Of a stretch of 64,000 nucleotides of DNA, positions 17,769 to 26,759 are shown piece after piece. The stretch's first letter is position 1; every line of letters starts with the position of its first letter. The stretch comes from CBDCWT01 sp965223305 (GTDB lineage: Bacteria; Planctomycetota; Planctomycetia; Pirellulales; Pirellulaceae). A program made the translations under genes and the position numbers. The stretch lies in assembly GCA_965223305.1 (NCBI GenBank), contig CBDCWT010000088.1, forward strand, positions 310,001-374,000. Reading direction: 5' to 3'. Under the pieces are notes generated by a model. It did no database searches. It was not told the DNA's origin and saw nothing but the letters and a program-made list of their open reading frames with translations.

Positions 17769-18653
17769 ATGGATCGATTCTTGGTCATCGGAGCTTCCGG
17801 ATTTGTTGGTGGGCACTTGTTCCGCTTCTTGAAGAAGCAGGCAAACTGCGAGGTCATCGGTACCCGTTCGCAATCGATCGACGACGAGCTGGCCCATTTT
17901 GATCTTGAGCGGGATTCGATTCACAACTGCGTTCCTTCGGCGTGGCTCAAAGCCGGTCCGGACAAGTGGGCGTTGCTGTGTTCGGCCGTCGTGCCCATGG
18001 ACCGCTGCGTCACGGAACCTGCGAAGGCGCGTTCCGTCATGCTGGATGGGACGCAACGTTGCATCGATCAGCTAGCGGCTACCGGTTTTACGCCGGTCTT
18101 TCTGTCAACAAGCTACGTCTTCGATGGGCGCGTGGGAGGATATCGTGAAGACGATCCGACGGACCCGCAGAGCCGGTATGGAATGCTGAAACTGCAGATT
18201 GAGCACTACCTTCAGGCGACCTATCCGCAGGCGCTCGTGGTACGGTTGGACAAAATCGTGGGCACGGATCTCTCCGGGCGGCATCTGTTCGCCGACTGGT
18301 ACCAACTCGCATCAAACGAACAGGCGATATGTTGTATTGCCGATCAAGAATTCGGGCCCACTCTTGTGGACGACATTGCTACTGGTCTCTACCAGGCCTG
18401 CCTGGCAAAGTTGCGGGGCTGCTACCACCTCGCGAACCCAGAACCGATTTCGCGAACTGAGTTAGCGAGGCGTTTCCTGGACGCGTGCCGAAAGCACGCG
18501 GAGATTCGATCTGTTCCGTTAACCGAGCTCAATCTGGCTGAGCCACGACCGATGTCCTCCTGGCTGAACTCTGACAAGATCCAAAGCACGCTCGGCGTCA
18601 GGTTCACGCCAATCGAAGACATCTTGCAGCGATTGCAGTCACCGGAGGGCTGA
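17769..18653 (+). CDS. RmlD-like NAD(P)-dependent sugar-nucleotide reductase
   Basis: 294 residues from an ATG. An N-terminal Rossmann motif GASGFVGGHLF is followed by STSYVFDG near residue 114 and the catalytic YGMLK (Tyr and Lys four apart) near residue 137. This is the extended short-chain dehydrogenase pattern of dTDP-4-dehydrorhamnose reductases. The gene ends the methyltransferase-cupin-reductase run, so it probably reduces a 4-keto or related nucleotide sugar for a surface glycan. No rmlA, rmlB or rmlC genes are near, so rhamnose itself is not established. Confidence 0.8.
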   Translation: MDRFLVIGASGFVGGHLFRFLKKQANCEVIGTRSQSIDDELAHFDLERDSIHNCVPSAWLKAGPDKWALLCSAVVPMDRCVTEPAKARSVMLDGTQRCIDQLAATGFTPVFLSTSYVFDGRVGGYREDDPTDPQSRYGMLKLQIEHYLQATYPQALVVRLDKIVGTDLSGRHLFADWYQLASNEQAICCIADQEFGPTLVDDIATGLYQACLAKLRGCYHLANPEPISRTELARRFLDACRKHAEIRSVPLTELNLAEPRPMSSWLNSDKIQSTLGVRFTPIEDILQRLQSPEG

Positions 18654-18957
18654 GGAGTCGGCAACTCCCTGCTGCGCTGCGCCTGACTGGCGGTGAAGTT
18701 CGCAGGACCAAAGCACGATGAACTCATCTGGTCCTGCGTGTCGTTTACGCCCCTACTGTCGCTGAGATGTGACCCAAGCACCTCCCAGCAGCCTGTTGAT
18801 TTTCTCAACGGGCTGCCGCATCACAGGGATGTGATGCCAAATCAGCGACGTAAGTCGTTGATTTGCGAGCCGCGAAGAACTCTGTTCTGAGCTTGGTGAG
18901 GTTGAAAAACGCCACGACGGCGTTTTTCAACAGGCAGCTAGGGGCTGCTACGGGATC
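18654..18957. repeat. Structured intergenic repeat between convergent genes, family E
   Basis: From 18785 to 18939 the sequence is packed with inverted repeats. The outer pair is GCAGCCTGTTGA / TCAACAGGCAGC (11 of 12). Inner hairpins are GCATCAC / GTGATGC and CAAATCAGCGAC / GTCGTTGATTTG (11 of 12). The last is the perfect 13-bp stem at 18901-18931. It lies between a plus-strand and a minus-strand gene that converge. Nothing coding was found. Confidence 0.7.
18901..18931. terminator. Perfect 13-bp hairpin, possible bidirectional terminator
   Basis: GTTGAAAAACGCC and GGCGTTTTTCAAC pair perfectly around the loop ACGAC. Each strand carries five T in the 3' arm, and the position between convergent genes fits termination in both directions. 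The T-run is inside the stem and not after it, so this is not a textbook intrinsic terminator. Confidence 0.4.
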
Positions 18958-20094
18958 TTACTTCGATTCAAAGGTACGTCGGTGACCGTTCGAGGGAATT
19001 GTGACAGTGTACGACTGGCCGGTCGGATCGACCGACAACTTGATGTAGTTGCCGGTCACCCGTTGTAGATTCGCGATGTACTCGTCTGTGACATTGTTGA
19101 TGTTGCCATCCGGCCGCTCGTTCTTGTGCAGCTGATACATCGCCTGAATCGACCTGGTTGCCTTCAGGTTGGCAAACACCTCGGGCTCCGTTCCCTTTCG
19201 TGGTCCGTTGTTCATGACCGAAACGGTCGGCTTGAGTGACCGGATGACAGCCACGTTGTTACTGCGATCCAAACCGTGATGAGTGACTTGGTAGACGTCG
19301 ACTTCACCGACCAAGTTGACCGGGCAGACAAGGTTGGCTTCCAGATTCCACGTTAGATCGCCGGCGTCAAAGAACTGGAAAGGACCCATCTCGAGCACAA
19401 ACACCGTACTATTGGCGTTTTCTGAGGGATCCGGGTCTTTTGTCTCGAGCTCAGCACAAACAGCTGGGTTCGTCTCAGCGCCCTCGGGGGGCTCGATGAA
19501 CTGTTGTCGTGTTGCAACGCATCTCAACTCGACCGCCGCCGCACCATCTAGTTGCTTGAGCGGCAGCGTAGTACCAGGGTTGATCACAATCGTACGCTCG
19601 CGTCTCAATGCGAAGTACTCCTCGCCGGGATCTCGACGCATCTCCTCGAAGCGACCGTTGTCGCACAGGTTCACCACCTGTATTAAACGGGATAGCGGCA
19701 CAGCGCCCTCGTAATGGTCCGCGTCATAGTGCGTCGTGACCAGGAAGTCGAGCTGTTCCAAGCCTGCGACTCGGGTCAGGTGGTCGTGAATCCGACCGGC
19801 GAAGCGGGCATAGCCGGTGTCGAACAGAATCGACTCCCCAGCCGGCGTCACGACCAAAGTGGCGGCACCACCTTCTACGTCGATCCAATAGATATCAAGC
19901 CGCCGATCTTCTGCACCCGCAAATACCGACGAGCCGCCCATCAGCAGCACCGTAGCAAGCACGCCGAGCCCAACTGCCGACGTTCTTGGCGGCCGGCTGT
20001 TACCTTCACGTGGACGAAGCGATGCGTCTGTCCATGCCGCCACGCTCCGTTGCAAAACCTGGAAGATCATCTTGGGGGCAAGTTCCAGCAGCAT
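18958..20094 (-). CDS. Exported metallo-beta-lactamase-fold hydrolase (ComEC C-terminal-like)
   Basis: 378 residues. A hydrophobic stretch at ~41-60 (AVGLGVLATVLLMGGSSVFA) looks like a signal peptide behind an unusually long N-terminal region, so the true start may be later than the ATG at 20094. The metal-binding signature H122-x-D124-x-D126-H127 (TTHYDADHYEG) is intact, and VTHHGLDRSN provides a downstream histidine pair. The start IYWIDVEGGAATLVVTPAGESILFDTG is the layout of the ComEC/Rec2 metallo-hydrolase domain. Substrate unknown; nucleic acid or phosphoester hydrolysis is possible by family. It converges with the reductase gene across the structured repeat. Confidence 0.78.
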   Translation of the reverse strand: MLLELAPKMIFQVLQRSVAAWTDASLRPREGNSRPPRTSAVGLGVLATVLLMGGSSVFAGAEDRRLDIYWIDVEGGAATLVVTPAGESILFDTGYARFAGRIHDHLTRVAGLEQLDFLVTTHYDADHYEGAVPLSRLIQVVNLCDNGRFEEMRRDPGEEYFALRRERTIVINPGTTLPLKQLDGAAAVELRCVATRQQFIEPPEGAETNPAVCAELETKDPDPSENANSTVFVLEMGPFQFFDAGDLTWNLEANLVCPVNLVGEVDVYQVTHHGLDRSNNVAVIRSLKPTVSVMNNGPRKGTEPEVFANLKATRSIQAMYQLHKNERPDGNINNVTDEYIANLQRVTGNYIKLSVDPTGQSYTVTIPSNGHRRTFESK

Positions 20095-20116
20095 TGGCTT
20101 CGTGACTCCTCGATTG

Positions 20117-21085
20117 TTAACGATTATAGACCGGGCTGTCGCCGCGAACCGCGCGCCAGAGTTGCTCGCATGCTTGTACGACTTCCGGTTCCAACGGTCC
20201 CTCCTCGATCGCCTTCAGGTTCTGTTGCAGATGTTCCATCTTCGACGCCCCCAGGATCAAACAATCCGCCGGGCTATGGTGCAAGATCCAGTTCAGCGCG
20301 ACGCCAACCAGCGTCCTCCCTGCGTCCTGGCACGCCTGACGAAGCTGCTCGACGATGTCGAAGTTGGTCGAGTTCCAGTAGCGATCAAGATACTGCTGAT
20401 TGCCATCGAACCGCGTCCCCGCTATGGGTGCCACCGAGTTGTGTTTGCCAGTCAGCAGCCCGCCAGCGAGTGGGTTGTAGACGACTGTCCCGAGCCCAAA
20501 CTCGTGACACATCGGCAAGAACTCCTGCTCGATTCCACGAGCCAGGACGTTGTACATCGGCTGCATCACCGCGACCGGTTCATAGTCGTGCTTCTCCGCC
20601 AACCAGATGGCGCGGCAGATCTGCCAGCTGGCATAGTTCGATGCCCCGAGACTGCGAATCTTGCCGGCGCGGCGCAGCTGGTCCATGGCGCCGAGCGATT
20701 CCTCGAGGGGTACATCATAGTCTGGTTGGTGGAGATAGTAGATGTCCAAATGGTCGGTCTGCAGCCGTCGCAGACTGTCGTCAACAGCGCGGACGATTGC
20801 GGAACGTGAGAGACCACTCTCATCTGGCCCGTCCCCCATCTTGCCAAACACTTTACTCGCCAAGATGACTTTGTCGCGGCGACCTTTGAGAATGCGGCCC
20901 AAGATCTCCTCGGAGCGCCCGTCGTTGTACTTGTTCGCAGTATCGATGAAGTTGATACCGCCGCCCAAACAGGCATCGACCATCGACGCAGCGGTGACCT
21001 CGTCGGTTTGCGAGCCGAAGGTCATCGTGCCCAAGCAGAGACGCGAAACGTCAAAAGGTGTTTTTCCGAGACGGATTCGTTGCAC
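20117..21085 (-). CDS. Aldo/keto reductase
   Basis: 322 residues, full length for the family. The catalytic tetrad is intact: D48 and Y53 (FIDTANKYNDG), K78 (ILASKVFG) and H119 (YYLHQPD). The pattern is typical of NADPH-dependent voltage-gated-channel-beta-like or YajO-like reductases. Substrate not predictable. The stop codon is 22 bases from the start of the metallo-hydrolase gene on the same strand, so the two may be co-transcribed. Confidence 0.88.
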   Translation of the reverse strand: MQRIRLGKTPFDVSRLCLGTMTFGSQTDEVTAASMVDACLGGGINFIDTANKYNDGRSEEILGRILKGRRDKVILASKVFGKMGDGPDESGLSRSAIVRAVDDSLRRLQTDHLDIYYLHQPDYDVPLEESLGAMDQLRRAGKIRSLGASNYASWQICRAIWLAEKHDYEPVAVMQPMYNVLARGIEQEFLPMCHEFGLGTVVYNPLAGGLLTGKHNSVAPIAGTRFDGNQQYLDRYWNSTNFDIVEQLRQACQDAGRTLVGVALNWILHHSPADCLILGASKMEHLQQNLKAIEEGPLEPEVVQACEQLWRAVRGDSPVYNR

Positions 21086-21206
21086 GACTGAGCCAGATTC
21101 AGGGTTGGCGGAGAAAAGTGAAGCCAGTGAGAAAAAAGACCACTTGCCTTACCGGGGCTTGGCATTTTGTCATCCGCAATCGGCCGCCGCAAGGCGCAGT
21201 CTACTT

Positions 21207-21326
21207 CTTGCAACGGCGATTTCCAACATGCTCGCTCGCAACTGCCGTCCGCAAAGGCGAACGGTCAGCCGTCTCGCTGAGGCGCTTGGCGTCTCGCCCG
21301 ACGAGCTGTTCCCGAAACGGCGCTAG
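21207..21326 (+). pseudogene. Remnant of an XRE-type helix-turn-helix gene
   Basis: The frame reads AISNMLARNCRPQRRTVSRL followed by AEALGVSPDELFPKRR and a TAG at 21324-21326. This resembles the C-terminal half of an XRE/Cro DNA-binding domain (third helix, then LAEALGVSPDEL). No frame upstream supplies the first helices, so it looks like a broken gene. It lies 57 bases before the DUF4058 gene. Confidence 0.4.
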
Positions 21327-21372
21327 CCTTCCGCTGACAAATTCGTTCGCATGGTGTGGTATAATCTCCGTG

Positions 21373-21377
21373 GAGGA
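21373..21377 (+). promoter_or_regulatory. Shine-Dalgarno site deciding the DUF4058 start
   Basis: GGAGG six to seven bases before ATG at 21384. An earlier in-frame start codon would add eleven residues encoded by this site itself. Confidence 0.75.
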
Positions 21378-21383
21378 CGAAGC

Positions 21384-22115
21384 ATGCCGTTGCGGGACCA
21401 CTTTCGCTCGCCATTGGATGATGTCCATTCCTGGGACGAACTCCATGGGATGTGGCCCGCGATGATTGTTCGGGAATTGATAGAAGTCCTTCCCGAACCG
21501 TACTTTGCTGCCCCGGGTGTTCATCTGGGTACCTTATACGAGATCGATGTCGGCACCTATCATGACGCGCCGCCGGAATCAAGTGGCAGCCAGATAGGCA
21601 AGGCGGAAACGGCCGTTGCGACATACGCACCGCCAATGCCTACTCTGACGTTTGAACCACGATTGCCGCATCAGGATGTGTACGAAGTTCGGATCTACGA
21701 CAGCCGGCGGAATCGGCGCCTCGTGGCCGCCATCGAAATCGTCAGTCCCTCGAACAAGGATCGTCCGGAGACCCGGGGCACGTTCGTCTCTAAAGTTGCA
21801 GCGCTTCTCAAGCACGACATCTGTGTGTCGATTGTTGACGTTGTCAGCACGAGCGATTTCAACTTGTACGCCGAGTTGATGAGTTTCCTGGAGAGCACTG
21901 ACCCGGCCTTGCATGATGAGCCGCCGCCGATCTACGCGATAACTGCTCGCACGCGATACGAAAGCCATCGCCGCATGATCGACAGCTGGTACCACCCACT
22001 CGCCATCGGCCAACCCCTACCGACGCTCCCCGTCTGGCTTAACGAAACGAGGGCCATCTCGCTCGAACTCGAGTCGAGCTACGAAGAGACTTGCCGAACA
22101 CTCAGAATTCGCTGA
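21384..22115 (+). CDS. DUF4058 family protein
   Basis: 243 residues starting MPLRDHFRSPLDDVHSWDEL, the typical opening of DUF4058, followed by W-PAMIVRELIEVLPEPYFAA and the conserved VYEVRIYDSRRNRRLVAAIE then IVSPSNKD. The latter part resembles a nuclease-like core (acidic residue, E-I-VSP, K), but no activity is established for the family. It is a common multicopy family in planctomycetes and cyanobacteria. Soluble, no signal peptide. It converges on the HEAT-repeat gene with 38 bases between. Confidence 0.85.
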   Translation: MPLRDHFRSPLDDVHSWDELHGMWPAMIVRELIEVLPEPYFAAPGVHLGTLYEIDVGTYHDAPPESSGSQIGKAETAVATYAPPMPTLTFEPRLPHQDVYEVRIYDSRRNRRLVAAIEIVSPSNKDRPETRGTFVSKVAALLKHDICVSIVDVVSTSDFNLYAELMSFLESTDPALHDEPPPIYAITARTRYESHRRMIDSWYHPLAIGQPLPTLPVWLNETRAISLELESSYEETCRTLRIR

Positions 22116-22153
22116 ACGCTGGCGGTACTGAATTACAGAAAATCAAACCACAG

Positions 22154-24088
22154 CTATTCCAGCTTTGCTTGAACAGCCCGCGCGCGGTCGGTCAGCGCAG
22201 GAGTGAGTCTTGCTTCGATGACAAGTTCCATCGCGCGGCGCACACTCTCCGGATCGCGATCGACAATCTTCTCTGCGATACCTACCGCGGTCTGCGCGGC
22301 CACCCGCTTCAAGCTCGGTCTGTTCACCTGCTCGACCGCTACCTTCAGCGACTCTACATCTGGGAAGCGTGCTAAGGCTTGTAGCACGAGCCGTCGCTCG
22401 TCGTCACGCTCCGCCACTTCGAGAGCCTGGCGAGCCATCGTCACACGCTCATCCACCGGCAAACCAAACTGGCGGATGATGCGGATATATCCCCGCAGCG
22501 AGCGAATCTTGTACTTGTTGCTATCAAGCGACCTGGTCAACCGAAGTAGCTCGGGGGCTACATCGACCGTCAACCACTCCCCCAGCACTCGCGTAGCCGC
22601 GTCCTGGATCTTATCCTCCGCCACCGTTGCCTTGGAGGCAACGTGACGCAACGCGCTCTCGCCACCAACTTCTCGTAGAAGCTCAAATAGAAACAACTGC
22701 GATTCCGCGGGCGCGCGGTCAAAAAACGGAATCAGTTTTTCGACCGTACCTTCGCGATCAGTCATTCGCATACAAGCAGCAGTGAGAGAAGCTTTTGCTA
22801 CGGCAGCGTCATCGGATGACGCAGCCGAACGCACCGCATTGACAAGCACGTTCAAGTGCGAGCTCTCGGCCGTTTTCCCCAAAGCCTCGATGGCTGTCCA
22901 GCGAAGCAAGTCCTGATCAGATCGGACAGCCTCGAGCAGCACCGGCACGCCGGCTTCAATACGCCGGTTACCAATCAACTTCAGCAAGATCGGCAGTTGC
23001 TCAGCGCTCGAGTCTTCAACAGCCCCGATGATCGATTCGTCCACATTCGGGCCCGGTAAATGAGCGAGAGCACTTTGCGCGGCGGTTGCCACCGCTGAAC
23101 TGGCCGACCCGGAGAGCTTCAGCAGCGGCCGGACCACCGTGCCGTCACCTATTTGCGCTAAACCTCGAATCGCAGCTAACTGTGCAGACAAGTCTCCTGT
23201 ATCGAGTGTGGCAACGAGCACTGATAGTGCGTCGTGGTCGCCAGTGTCTGCCAGAGCTGCGACAATCAACGCTTTCTTGGGCGGTGCTGCCTGCCCCAAT
23301 TCGGCGATCAAGGCGGAGGAGGACACCGAGGCGGGGAGTTCGCGCGAAGCCTGCAACGCAACTTCAAACAGGTCGTCGTCGCTCGACCTAAGTAACTCCC
23401 GCAGCAACGACCCGCCTGCTTTACCACGGTGGCGAACAGCAGAATGCGTCGCTGCGACGATGATATGTTTGGGCAGTTCCGCCCCGCGAATATGGTCGAA
23501 AATCTCAACTGCACGATCAGCCCGACCGTCAGCAACCCGCTGCTGTGCGCTCGCAAGAACAGCGTCGGCGATCGCGAGCCGTGCCGCATGATGACTCTCG
23601 CCCAACTTCTTGAGGAGGATTCTGACAGCGCGCTGATCGCCGATCTGACCCAACGCGCGGGCGGCCGCTGAGGCAACCTGCACGTCCGTACCGTTTAGCA
23701 ACTCGTCCAACGCCGGTACAGCCTCAGCGTCCCTTCGCGCGCCAATTGACTGAATCACGCCCAGCTGCTGGTCGCCACCTAGTTTCGGCAGGGCATTACG
23801 CAAGGCGCGGTCGACCGATTTATCCGGAATCGCCTCAAGCCCAAACCGAGCGTAGTGCGATAGCTTGTCGTCCGACAACAACTCGGCCAGAATCGGTACA
23901 GACTCAGCTGTACCGACAACCGCCAGCTGTTTGCACGCGACGGCCTTGTCGTGGACCATCGCGTCCGACCGTAGAATGGCGTGCAACTCTGCCACATCCG
24001 GCGCGGCCTGCACGAGTGTGCTTGCCAGCAGCACCAGTAGAGAAGCGACCGGCATCTGAGTGCCACAGAAAGTCAAGGTGAACTTCAT
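22154..24088 (-). CDS. Secreted HEAT-repeat protein
   Basis: 644 residues. The N-terminus has a signal peptide (hydrophobic MPVASLLVLLASTLVQA, cleavage likely before APDV); a second ATG at residue 12 could also serve. The remainder is a continuous solenoid of HEAT or PBS-lyase-like repeats of about 30 residues, with recurring phrases such as VASAAARALGQIGDQRAVRI and LAAIRGLAQIGDGTVVRPLL. No catalytic residues recognised. It starts 87 bases downstream of the oxidoreductase gene on the same strand. A periplasmic scaffold role is inferred from fold alone. Confidence 0.82.
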   Translation of the reverse strand: MKFTLTFCGTQMPVASLLVLLASTLVQAAPDVAELHAILRSDAMVHDKAVACKQLAVVGTAESVPILAELLSDDKLSHYARFGLEAIPDKSVDRALRNALPKLGGDQQLGVIQSIGARRDAEAVPALDELLNGTDVQVASAAARALGQIGDQRAVRILLKKLGESHHAARLAIADAVLASAQQRVADGRADRAVEIFDHIRGAELPKHIIVAATHSAVRHRGKAGGSLLRELLRSSDDDLFEVALQASRELPASVSSSALIAELGQAAPPKKALIVAALADTGDHDALSVLVATLDTGDLSAQLAAIRGLAQIGDGTVVRPLLKLSGSASSAVATAAQSALAHLPGPNVDESIIGAVEDSSAEQLPILLKLIGNRRIEAGVPVLLEAVRSDQDLLRWTAIEALGKTAESSHLNVLVNAVRSAASSDDAAVAKASLTAACMRMTDREGTVEKLIPFFDRAPAESQLFLFELLREVGGESALRHVASKATVAEDKIQDAATRVLGEWLTVDVAPELLRLTRSLDSNKYKIRSLRGYIRIIRQFGLPVDERVTMARQALEVAERDDERRLVLQALARFPDVESLKVAVEQVNRPSLKRVAAQTAVGIAEKIVDRDPESVRRAMELVIEARLTPALTDRARAVQAKLE

Positions 24089-24174
24089 CCCTACAACCCT
24101 CGCTCAGGACTTGCTACGTTTGTCGATCGTAACCTACCTTCAGCTTCTTCTACTTAGCGGGATCGACCACGCTC

Positions 24175-25440
24175 TCAGACTTGCCAAGGTTCCCGCAGCG
24201 CTCGAGACCTCATCCGGTTGGCCGCTTCGTCGCCAACGAACTCCTCTTTCGCCGGGTCGAAGGTCAACGGGCGCCCCAACTGCCAGGCAATGTAGGCAGC
24301 GTGTGCGGCAATATGTGATTGCGCCACGACTCGGGCGTGCGAGGCGGGAACTCCGCGCGACTTGACGCAGCGGAGAAACTCACGAATGTGGTTGGTGGGT
24401 GTCGTTCCCAATTCTGTAAACACACGATGCTCGGCTCTCAGTGCGCCCGGTCCCAATTGCATCTTGCCGCTGTCACCAGTTTCAACCCAACCTTCGTCGC
24501 CCTCGAAGCGAACGCTGCACGTGCCCATCCCCAGCCAGCCGGTGTCTCGCATGACGAGCCGTACGCCATCGCCGTATTCGGCAATCACGTGAGCGCCCCG
24601 CGGTTCATAGTGCACCGGCGCGGTGTGGTCTGCGTTGGCTGCCCACTGGCAGAGATCGATAGTATGAGAACCCCACTCCAAGATGCCTCCACCGTGAAAA
24701 TCAAAATGACCTCGCCAGCGGCCGGCAACGTATTGCGAGTTGTAGGGACGCCAGGGCGTCGGACCAAGCCAGCGGTCCCAATCGACGATGTCTCTCGGCG
24801 GCTCTTGTTCGGCGGGAAGCCAGTCGTGGGTGGTACCGGGGTGCAGCGTATTGGCGTGCACAGTCTTGAGCTGGCCGAGCTTGCCGCTCCGAGCCAGGTC
24901 GACGGCTAACGTGAAGTTCCCGATATTACGACGCTGTGTGCCGGCCTGGTATACACGCCCGTATCGTTCCATGGTGTCGGCTAGCGCCCGGCTCTCGGCG
25001 ATCGTCATCGAGCAGGGCTTTTCACAGTAGATGTCCTTGCCGGCCTTGGCCGTCAGAATCGAAGCCATCGTGTGCCACCGGTCTCCCGTGGCAATTAGCA
25101 CGGCGTCGATGTCAGACCGTGTTAAGAACTCGAACATGTCCCGGTAGGTCGAACAGTCGCTGTTGCTATACTTGTCGTCGACCATCCGCTTGACGGCGTC
25201 ACGCCGCTCGGACCTCACATCGCAGACGGCAACGAACTGAACTTCCGGCTGCTCGAGAAAGATCCCGAGATCGTAGCCTCCTCGTCTTCCGATGCCGAGT
25301 CCTCCCATGACGATTCGTTCGCTGGGCGCGACGGCACCGTCCTTGCCTAAAGCAGAGCTCGGAACAATCTGCGGTGTGGCGAATAGTGTACTCGCGCTCA
25401 CCACATCTTTTAAGAACCGCCGGCGCGATGTGCTGGTCAC
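24175..25440 (-). CDS. Gfo/Idh/MocA-family oxidoreductase, Tat-exported
   Basis: 421 residues. The N-terminus carries a twin-arginine signal (SRRRFLKD, then ASTLFATP). A Rossmann segment MGGLGIGRRGGYDLGIFL and the family hallmark YCEKPCSMT (Lys of EKP, near residue 140) follow. The second half has the substrate-domain pattern GHFDFHGGGILEWGSHTIDL. Members oxidise or epimerise sugars, inositols or sugar acids using NAD(P), or hydrolyse glycosides using bound NAD. Tat export of a cofactor-loaded enzyme is usual for planctomycete paralogues. Specific substrate unknown. The HEAT gene downstream may be co-transcribed. Confidence 0.87.
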   Translation of the reverse strand: MTSTSRRRFLKDVVSASTLFATPQIVPSSALGKDGAVAPSERIVMGGLGIGRRGGYDLGIFLEQPEVQFVAVCDVRSERRDAVKRMVDDKYSNSDCSTYRDMFEFLTRSDIDAVLIATGDRWHTMASILTAKAGKDIYCEKPCSMTIAESRALADTMERYGRVYQAGTQRRNIGNFTLAVDLARSGKLGQLKTVHANTLHPGTTHDWLPAEQEPPRDIVDWDRWLGPTPWRPYNSQYVAGRWRGHFDFHGGGILEWGSHTIDLCQWAANADHTAPVHYEPRGAHVIAEYGDGVRLVMRDTGWLGMGTCSVRFEGDEGWVETGDSGKMQLGPGALRAEHRVFTELGTTPTNHIREFLRCVKSRGVPASHARVVAQSHIAAHAAYIAWQLGRPLTFDPAKEEFVGDEAANRMRSRALREPWQV

Positions 25441-25517
25441 CGTATCATCCTCCCGATTCTAAGAACTCACGACCTTTGTTCGACATTGTAACCGTTGAAA
25501 TCCTCCACGGTCATCCC

Positions 25518-26660
25518 TCACCGCCGCCCATGGGCCTCGCTTGTTCGGCTGCCCGCCAAAACCTCGTTCCACGCCTGGCTCAACTTATTCGCCGCCGCGC
25601 GCACATCGAAAGCACTCAGCACGTGGGCTCGAGCAGCAGCAGCAAACTCCGCCCGTCTTGCCGAATCAAGCGCGATGTCGACCGTGGCCCTGGCGAGCGA
25701 GCACGGATCGCTGGGAGGAAAGAGCTGGGCCGAGACGCCGTCGGTCAGGATTTCAGTAGTGCCGCCCACAGCCGTCGCCACGATTGGCAACTCGGAGGCG
25801 GCAGCTTCCAATAGCACTCGTCCCAGGGGCTCCTGCTTCGCGGGATGAACCAACAAGTCCGCTTCGTTGAGAAGCTGGGGAACATCCTCACGATAGCCAA
25901 TCAAGTGAAGCCGGTTCCCCAAGCCCGCCCGCTCGAAGTCAGCCGAGAGCTCCCGTTCAAACGAAATACTCTCGGCCTTGGTCGAGTTTCGTTCGCCGAC
26001 GATCACAAACTGAGCGTTCGGCACACCGGCTACAATCTCCGGCGCCGCTGCTGCCAGCACATCTTGGCCCTTTCGCAAGCCAATCTGGCCTACGGTCAAC
26101 AGCACAAAGCTGGACTCCGGCAGACGCAATTCCTGCCGCAACGCACCAGTAACAGGTCGAGGTCCAAAACGGTCTGCATCGATACCGTTGTAGATGACGT
26201 CGATCCGGGCGGTGTCGACTCCTTGGGCGACATGAAAGTCCCGAGTCGCGCGGGAAACAGCGATCAGCCGCCGGTTGTGGTTCAACTCTCCTACTGCATT
26301 CGAACTGAGCTTCACAATATCCCGCAAATGGGCGGTGCAGGGAACTGGAAGCCGGTCGGCGGCTGCGCCGGTCAACCGTCCCATCGCCAGACTGTTGGCA
26401 TGGACGAGGTCCGGGGCCAGACGTTCGATTTTCGCCGCGAGTTCGGCGCAGCGGGCTTCGCGCGACCCGCTTGCCAATTCACCCCGCAGGTCAAACGAGA
26501 CACGATCGATGCCCAGCGCGTCCAGGGCGTCCGCAAGCCTGCCCGTCTCCGGCGCAAGTGCTACGAAGTCGTACCCTGCGGAAGCGTGGCGGAGCCCCTG
26601 CAATATCGACCGCTCGCCTCCGTTCAGCGTCGGATACTCGAATAGCAGGGCAATTCGCAT
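25518..26660 (-). CDS. Glycosyltransferase, GT4-type (GT-B fold)
   Basis: 380 residues taken from the ATG at 26658-26660 (MRIALLFEYPTLNGGERSIL), a typical GT4 beginning; an upstream in-frame ATG adds 22 residues that run through a repeat fragment and look non-coding. The acceptor half is followed by a donor half with the retained E-x7-E element (KQEPLGRVLLEAAASELPIV). The glycine-rich start GGERSI contacts phosphates in the family. Probably transfers a hexose from a nucleotide sugar to a surface glycan or lipid. Single gene, 77 bases upstream of the oxidoreductase gene. Confidence 0.85.
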   Translation of the reverse strand: MRIALLFEYPTLNGGERSILQGLRHASAGYDFVALAPETGRLADALDALGIDRVSFDLRGELASGSREARCAELAAKIERLAPDLVHANSLAMGRLTGAAADRLPVPCTAHLRDIVKLSSNAVGELNHNRRLIAVSRATRDFHVAQGVDTARIDVIYNGIDADRFGPRPVTGALRQELRLPESSFVLLTVGQIGLRKGQDVLAAAAPEIVAGVPNAQFVIVGERNSTKAESISFERELSADFERAGLGNRLHLIGYREDVPQLLNEADLLVHPAKQEPLGRVLLEAAASELPIVATAVGGTTEILTDGVSAQLFPPSDPCSLARATVDIALDSARRAEFAAAARAHVLSAFDVRAAANKLSQAWNEVLAGSRTSEAHGRR

Positions 26661-26694
26661 GGTGCGCCTAGATGATCGAGCGTGCTTCTGCAAC

Positions 26695-26736
26695 ATCAGC
26701 CGCTGGGCGTGACGGTTGCGGCACACGGAGTGTGCC
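26695..26736. repeat. Fragment of REP-like family B joined to a small hairpin
   Basis: ATCAGCCGCTGGGCGT (26695-26710) is the first 16 bases of family B. It stops there and is followed by the perfect small hairpin GGCACAC-GGA-GTGTGCC (26720-26736). It lies in the 99-base gap between two minus-strand genes. Confidence 0.6.
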
Positions 26737-26759
26737 TACTACCTTTCTTGAGACAAAGC

